Shown in pieces: positions 7,257 through 10,235 of a stretch of DNA of 10,235 bases. Each line of letters opens with the position of its first letter. Within the stretch, counting starts at the first letter, position 1. Origin of the DNA: AP-16 sp036395835. GTDB taxonomy: Bacteria > Pseudomonadota > Alphaproteobacteria > Rhizobiales > Xanthobacteraceae. The stretch covers positions 1-10,235 of the forward strand of contig DASWCW010000289.1 in assembly GCA_036395835.1 (NCBI GenBank). The letters are read 5' to 3'. The notes under the pieces are model-generated. The model had not been told where the DNA came from and made no database searches. It saw only the letters and a program-made list of their open reading frames with translations. The position numbers and the translations under genes were made by a program.

Positions 7257-8306
7257 ATGGTGGATGCTCCGCGATCGCAACTTACCCGCCGCGCGTTCGG
7301 CTTCGGCGCGAGCGCGCTTGCCTCCGCGGCGGCGCTCGGCTTCAAGCGCGCGCGCGCGCAAACGGCAACCTGCGTGGTCGGTACCTGGGGCGGCGATTAC
7401 CAGAACCTGCTCGACGCCAACATCGTCAAGCCGCTGCTCGAGCCCAAGGGCGTGGGCGTGCAATGGGACGTCGCGGCGCAGGGCCCGCGCAAGAACAAGC
7501 TGATCGCGGAACGGCGCCTGCCGCGCGGCACGCTCGACATCGCCTGCCTGTCCGACGTGGACATGTACGACATTTCGCTCTCCGGCGCGCTCGACACGCT
7601 CGACGAATCCAAGGTCGCCAATCTGAAGAACGCGGTCCCGGCGTTGCGGCACGCCTATTCGGTCCCGCACATCTATAGCGGCATGGTGCTGGTCTACAAT
7701 CCGGCGCACGCGGAGCCGAAGGCCTATGCCGACCTGTGGGACGAGAAGTATCGCGGCAAGATCGGGATCGTCGATCTGCTGTTCACGCAGATCCTGATCG
7801 TCGCCACGGTCGCGGCCGGCGGCACGCCGTCGGATTTCGAGCCCGGCAAGAAGAAGCTCATCGAGCTGAAAAAGCTCGGCGTGCGCGTGCTGCCGAGCAA
7901 CGAGGCCATGGCCCAGGCGCTGCAGTCGGGCGAAGTGTGGATCACGCCGATGTGGCGCGCGCGTTGCGTGCAATGGCAGAACGCCGGAATTCCCATCACC
8001 AATGTGGCGCCGGCGGAGGGCGCGATCCCGATCCTGTTCGAGTTCGGCGTTCCCAAGAACGCCCCCAACAAGGACGGCGCCTACGCGTTCCTCAATGCTT
8101 CGCTGGAGCCGGCCGCACAGATCGGATTCGCGCAGAAGATGGGCTATGCGCCCACGGTCGCCAATGCGCAGCTGCCGCCCGAGCAGGCGCAAAAGCTCAC
8201 GTTCAACGCCGCCGAGCAGGCCAAGTTGGTGAAGACGGACTACGACTACGTCGCCAAGGAATATCAGAACCTCAAGCAATGGTGGGACCGCGAGTTCCTG
8301 GCCTAA
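7257..8306 (+). CDS. Tat-exported periplasmic substrate-binding protein, PotD-like
   Basis: A 349-residue extracellular solute-binding protein (family 1/8, COG0687-like) that should capture the substrate in the periplasm and pass it to the two permeases. The N-terminus carries a twin-arginine signal, SQLTRRAFGFG (7-17), followed by an Ala-rich hydrophobic stretch and a likely cleavage near ARAQ-T (residues 33-36). The mature part begins with CVVGTWGGDYQNLL, the usual first strand and helix of this family. Later segments such as YNPAHAEPKAYADLWDEKYR and GKIGIVD are typical of the hinge region. ATG at 7257 is chosen for its ribosome binding site; ATG at 7239 would add six residues (MKENSA). No lipobox is present. 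It sits between the ATPase and the second permease. Ligand cannot be read from the sequence: I could not confirm the acidic residues that bind polyamines in PotD. Confidence 0.87.
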   Translation: MVDAPRSQLTRRAFGFGASALASAAALGFKRARAQTATCVVGTWGGDYQNLLDANIVKPLLEPKGVGVQWDVAAQGPRKNKLIAERRLPRGTLDIACLSDVDMYDISLSGALDTLDESKVANLKNAVPALRHAYSVPHIYSGMVLVYNPAHAEPKAYADLWDEKYRGKIGIVDLLFTQILIVATVAAGGTPSDFEPGKKKLIELKKLGVRVLPSNEAMAQALQSGEVWITPMWRARCVQWQNAGIPITNVAPAEGAIPILFEFGVPKNAPNKDGAYAFLNASLEPAAQIGFAQKMGYAPTVANAQLPPEQAQKLTFNAAEQAKLVKTDYDYVAKEYQNLKQWWDREFLA

Positions 8307-8309
8307 CCG

Positions 8310-9227
8310 ATGAGCATCGCTGCCCCCGGCGCTTCGACCCGGAGCATCGTCCCGGCACCCGCCCGGTCCGCGCGAGGCCGCGGCTTCCTGCTTGCGATCC
8401 CGGCGACGCTCTTGGTCGTGATGATCCTCGGGCTGCCGCTGGTGCTGCTGTTCCGCTACAGCCTGAACCAGTACGACCGCTACGACATGATGCGCGAGGC
8501 GCTGACCCTCGATAATTACGCCGCGATCTTTCGCGATGCGTTCTTCCGTAACGTGCTGCTGCGCACGATCCTGGTCGCGGCGATCTCCACCGCCGTCGCC
8601 TTGGTGCTCGCGCTGCCGGTCGCCTATTTCATCGCCCGCGCGCCGGCGCGCTGGAAGAGCCTGTTGATCATCCTGGTGGTGTTTCCGCTGCTGGTCGGCA
8701 ATTTGGTGCGGGCGGCGGGCTGGATGGCCGTGATGGGCAACCGCGGCTTCGTCAATCAGCTGTTGCTCGCCTTCGGGCTGGTCGACGAGCCGCTGGAAAT
8801 CCTCTATACGCCCACCGCCGTCGTGATCGGTATCATCGCCGTGGTGCTGCCGTTCATGACGCTCACGCTACAAAGCGTGCTGGAGCAGATCGATCCGAGC
8901 CTCGAGGAGGCCGCCGGCAATCTCGGCGCGCGGCCGTTCACGGCGTTTCGCCGGGTCGTGCTGCCGCTGGCCATGCCGGGCGTCATCGCCGGCACCGTGC
9001 TGGTGTTCATCCTGTGCATGAACGCCTATGCGACGCCAGTGCTGCTCGGCGGCCCGCGCTTCCACATGATGGCGCCGCAGGTCTACGAGCTGATCACCGG
9101 ACAATCGAACTGGCCGTTCGGGGGCGCGCTGGCGTTCATCCTGATGGGCACGACGCTGGTGCTCACCGTCGCGTCCACGCAGCTGATGCAGAAGAGCTAC
9201 GCGCGCCGCGCGCTGTGGAAGGCTTGA
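8310..9227 (+). CDS. ABC transporter inner-membrane permease, PotB-like
   Basis: A 305-residue second permease subunit. A basic N-terminal tail of about 25 residues precedes a first helix (26-49). Further helices lie near 84-109, 117-140, 167-187, 222-246 and 272-292. The EAA loop reads SLEEAAGNLGARPFTAFRRV (197-216) followed by VLP, closely matching that of the first permease, as expected for partners docking on one ATPase. Only three bases separate its ATG from the stop of the binding-protein gene, with no clear Shine-Dalgarno sequence, so it probably depends on translational coupling. The PotB assignment rests on the longer N-terminus and the longer loop after the first helix. Confidence 0.88.
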   Translation: MSIAAPGASTRSIVPAPARSARGRGFLLAIPATLLVVMILGLPLVLLFRYSLNQYDRYDMMREALTLDNYAAIFRDAFFRNVLLRTILVAAISTAVALVLALPVAYFIARAPARWKSLLIILVVFPLLVGNLVRAAGWMAVMGNRGFVNQLLLAFGLVDEPLEILYTPTAVVIGIIAVVLPFMTLTLQSVLEQIDPSLEEAAGNLGARPFTAFRRVVLPLAMPGVIAGTVLVFILCMNAYATPVLLGGPRFHMMAPQVYELITGQSNWPFGGALAFILMGTTLVLTVASTQLMQKSYARRALWKA

Positions 9228-9229
9228 GC

Positions 9230-10235
9230 ATGGCGTTCCTCACCCGCAACACCTTCGACTATCGCTGCCGTCTGATGCGCAGGATGATGGACGCCAATGC
9301 GCTCGACGCGCTGGCGTTCATTTCCAGCGATTTCTTCCAATGGGCGACCAATTTTCACGTCGACGTGCAGACCTGGGAGCGCCCGATCGCGGTCATCGTG
9401 CCGCGCGAGGGCGACGCGTTCGCGATCATGAACGAGCTGTCCACCCATCACCTGCGCGGCACGCTCGAGCGCGGCACGATGTGGGTCGGCGCGGTGACGG
9501 TCTACAGCGAGCACCCGCGGCTCGGGCAACGGGCGCCGCTGCGCTCGCAATGGGCGGAGGCGCTCGTCGATCTCGTGCGCCAGCGCGGGTTCGGTGCCGC
9601 GCGCATCGGTGTCGAGACCGCAGGCGGTCCGCTCGCCCGCACCGCCTCGCTGCTGCCGGAGATCAAATTGGTGCCGTGCTTGCGAGAAATGCGGGAGCTG
9701 CGCTTCGTCAAGTGCGGCGAGGAGCTCGCGGTGCATCGCGACGCTGGCGCCCTGAGCGACTGGGGCCAGGCGCGCTATCTGGAAAACATCCGACCCGGAC
9801 GCCGGCTCCAGGAACTCGACTTCACGCTCGCGGCGATGATTTCCGAGGAAGCCGCGCGGCGGTTCCCCGGCGAGAACGCCGAGGTCCGCTGCATGACCTT
9901 GAGCGGTCCGGCGTCGGCCTCGCCGCACGGCGACGGCATGCCGACCGGCGCCACCATCGAGAAGGGACACGGCGTCGTCAACATCTGCAACGTGCGGCTC
10001 AACGGCATGATGACGGAGAACGAGCGCACCTTCTTCGTCGGCAAGCCTACGAACGAGCAGGCGGCGCTCTACGAGACGGCGCGCGCCGCCAACGAGGCGG
10101 GCGCCGCGGCGGCGGTCGCCGGCAATCCGGTCTCGGCGATCGATGCCGCGGCCCAGGCCGTGATCGAGAAGGCGGGATTGGGAGACCGCATCCTGCACCG
10201 CACCGGCCACGGCATGGGCGTGCAAGGGCACGAAT
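9230..10235 (+). CDS. M24-family hydrolase, creatinase/Xaa-Pro peptidase-like (3' partial)
   Basis: 335 residues are visible and the frame runs off the right edge. The fold is that of creatinase, prolidase and aminopeptidase P: an N-terminal domain (about 1-160, with LDALAFISSDFFQWATNFHV) followed by a pita-bread catalytic domain beginning at LREMRELRFVKCGEELAVHR. Conserved His233 lies in SGPASASPHGDG, and TGHGMGVQGHE (325-335) is the usual His-containing segment. The two metal-binding Asp positions, counted from Gly259, are Ile252 and Glu263, so the dinuclear metal site looks absent. Glu265-Arg-Thr aligns with the substrate-binding Glu-Arg-Thr of creatinase as I remember it. There is no signal peptide. 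GGAAGG at 9217-9222 precedes the ATG, which lies two bases after the permease stop. It probably processes the imported compound together with the operon's amidohydrolase. Creatinase, ectoine hydrolase and prolidase are alternatives. Confidence 0.82.
   Translation, partial: MAFLTRNTFDYRCRLMRRMMDANALDALAFISSDFFQWATNFHVDVQTWERPIAVIVPREGDAFAIMNELSTHHLRGTLERGTMWVGAVTVYSEHPRLGQRAPLRSQWAEALVDLVRQRGFGAARIGVETAGGPLARTASLLPEIKLVPCLREMRELRFVKCGEELAVHRDAGALSDWGQARYLENIRPGRRLQELDFTLAAMISEEAARRFPGENAEVRCMTLSGPASASPHGDGMPTGATIEKGHGVVNICNVRLNGMMTENERTFFVGKPTNEQAALYETARAANEAGAAAAVAGNPVSAIDAAAQAVIEKAGLGDRILHRTGHGMGVQGHE

Noticed and set aside
6927..8279. 450-residue minus-strand frame opposite the ATPase end and the binding protein
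   Set aside because: Same antisense-shadow pattern; the plus-strand genes explain the codon structure fully.
9197..10231. 344-residue minus-strand frame opposite the M24 gene
   Set aside because: The plus strand has a coherent M24 protein with a ribosome binding site; the antisense product is Arg/His-rich without motifs.

Overview
The window looks like chromosomal DNA of a high-GC alphaproteobacterium, most likely a Hyphomicrobiales/Rhizobiales member close to Bradyrhizobium or its relatives. This is inferred from the strong G/C third-position bias, from small secreted proteins whose layout I know from that order (a DUF5330-like protein and a membrane-anchored SLT-domain protein), and from a Tat-dependent periplasmic binding protein. 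I ran no database search, so family names rest on motifs and remembered family patterns.

Region 1 (1-1960, + strand) is the C-terminal part of a large repetitive surface or secreted protein. It holds the end of one repeat and two complete 111-residue Ig/cadherin-like repeats, each exactly 333 bp. A beta-solenoid-like stretch with a 45-residue repeat follows, then a short C-terminal region with a 20-residue duplication and a His-rich end. The start of the gene lies outside the window.

Region 2 (2035-3862, - strand) converges on the adhesin gene. It carries three small envelope genes: an exported hypothetical protein with two C-terminal cysteines, a DUF5330-like protein, and a membrane-anchored SLT (lytic transglycosylase-like) protein.

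Region 3 (3863-4015) is a divergent intergenic region with an AT-rich, motif-dense core that probably contains the promoter of the operon to its right.

Region 4 (4016-10235, + strand) is a tightly packed six-gene operon that runs off the right edge. In order it encodes a COG1228-type amidohydrolase, a PotC-like permease, a PotA-like ATPase, a Tat-exported PotD-like binding protein, a PotB-like permease, and an M24-family (creatinase/aminopeptidase P fold) hydrolase. Distances from the first permease onward are 0 to 14 bases. The simplest reading is uptake of a small nitrogenous compound (polyamine-like, peptide-like or guanidino/cyclic-amidine) by a complete ABC importer, followed by cytoplasmic cleavage by the two hydrolases. 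The M24 protein lacks the two metal-binding aspartates of the family but keeps a Glu-Arg-Thr pattern that I recall from metal-free creatinase. That makes a metal-independent C-N hydrolase more likely than an ordinary prolidase. The substrate is not determined by the sequence.
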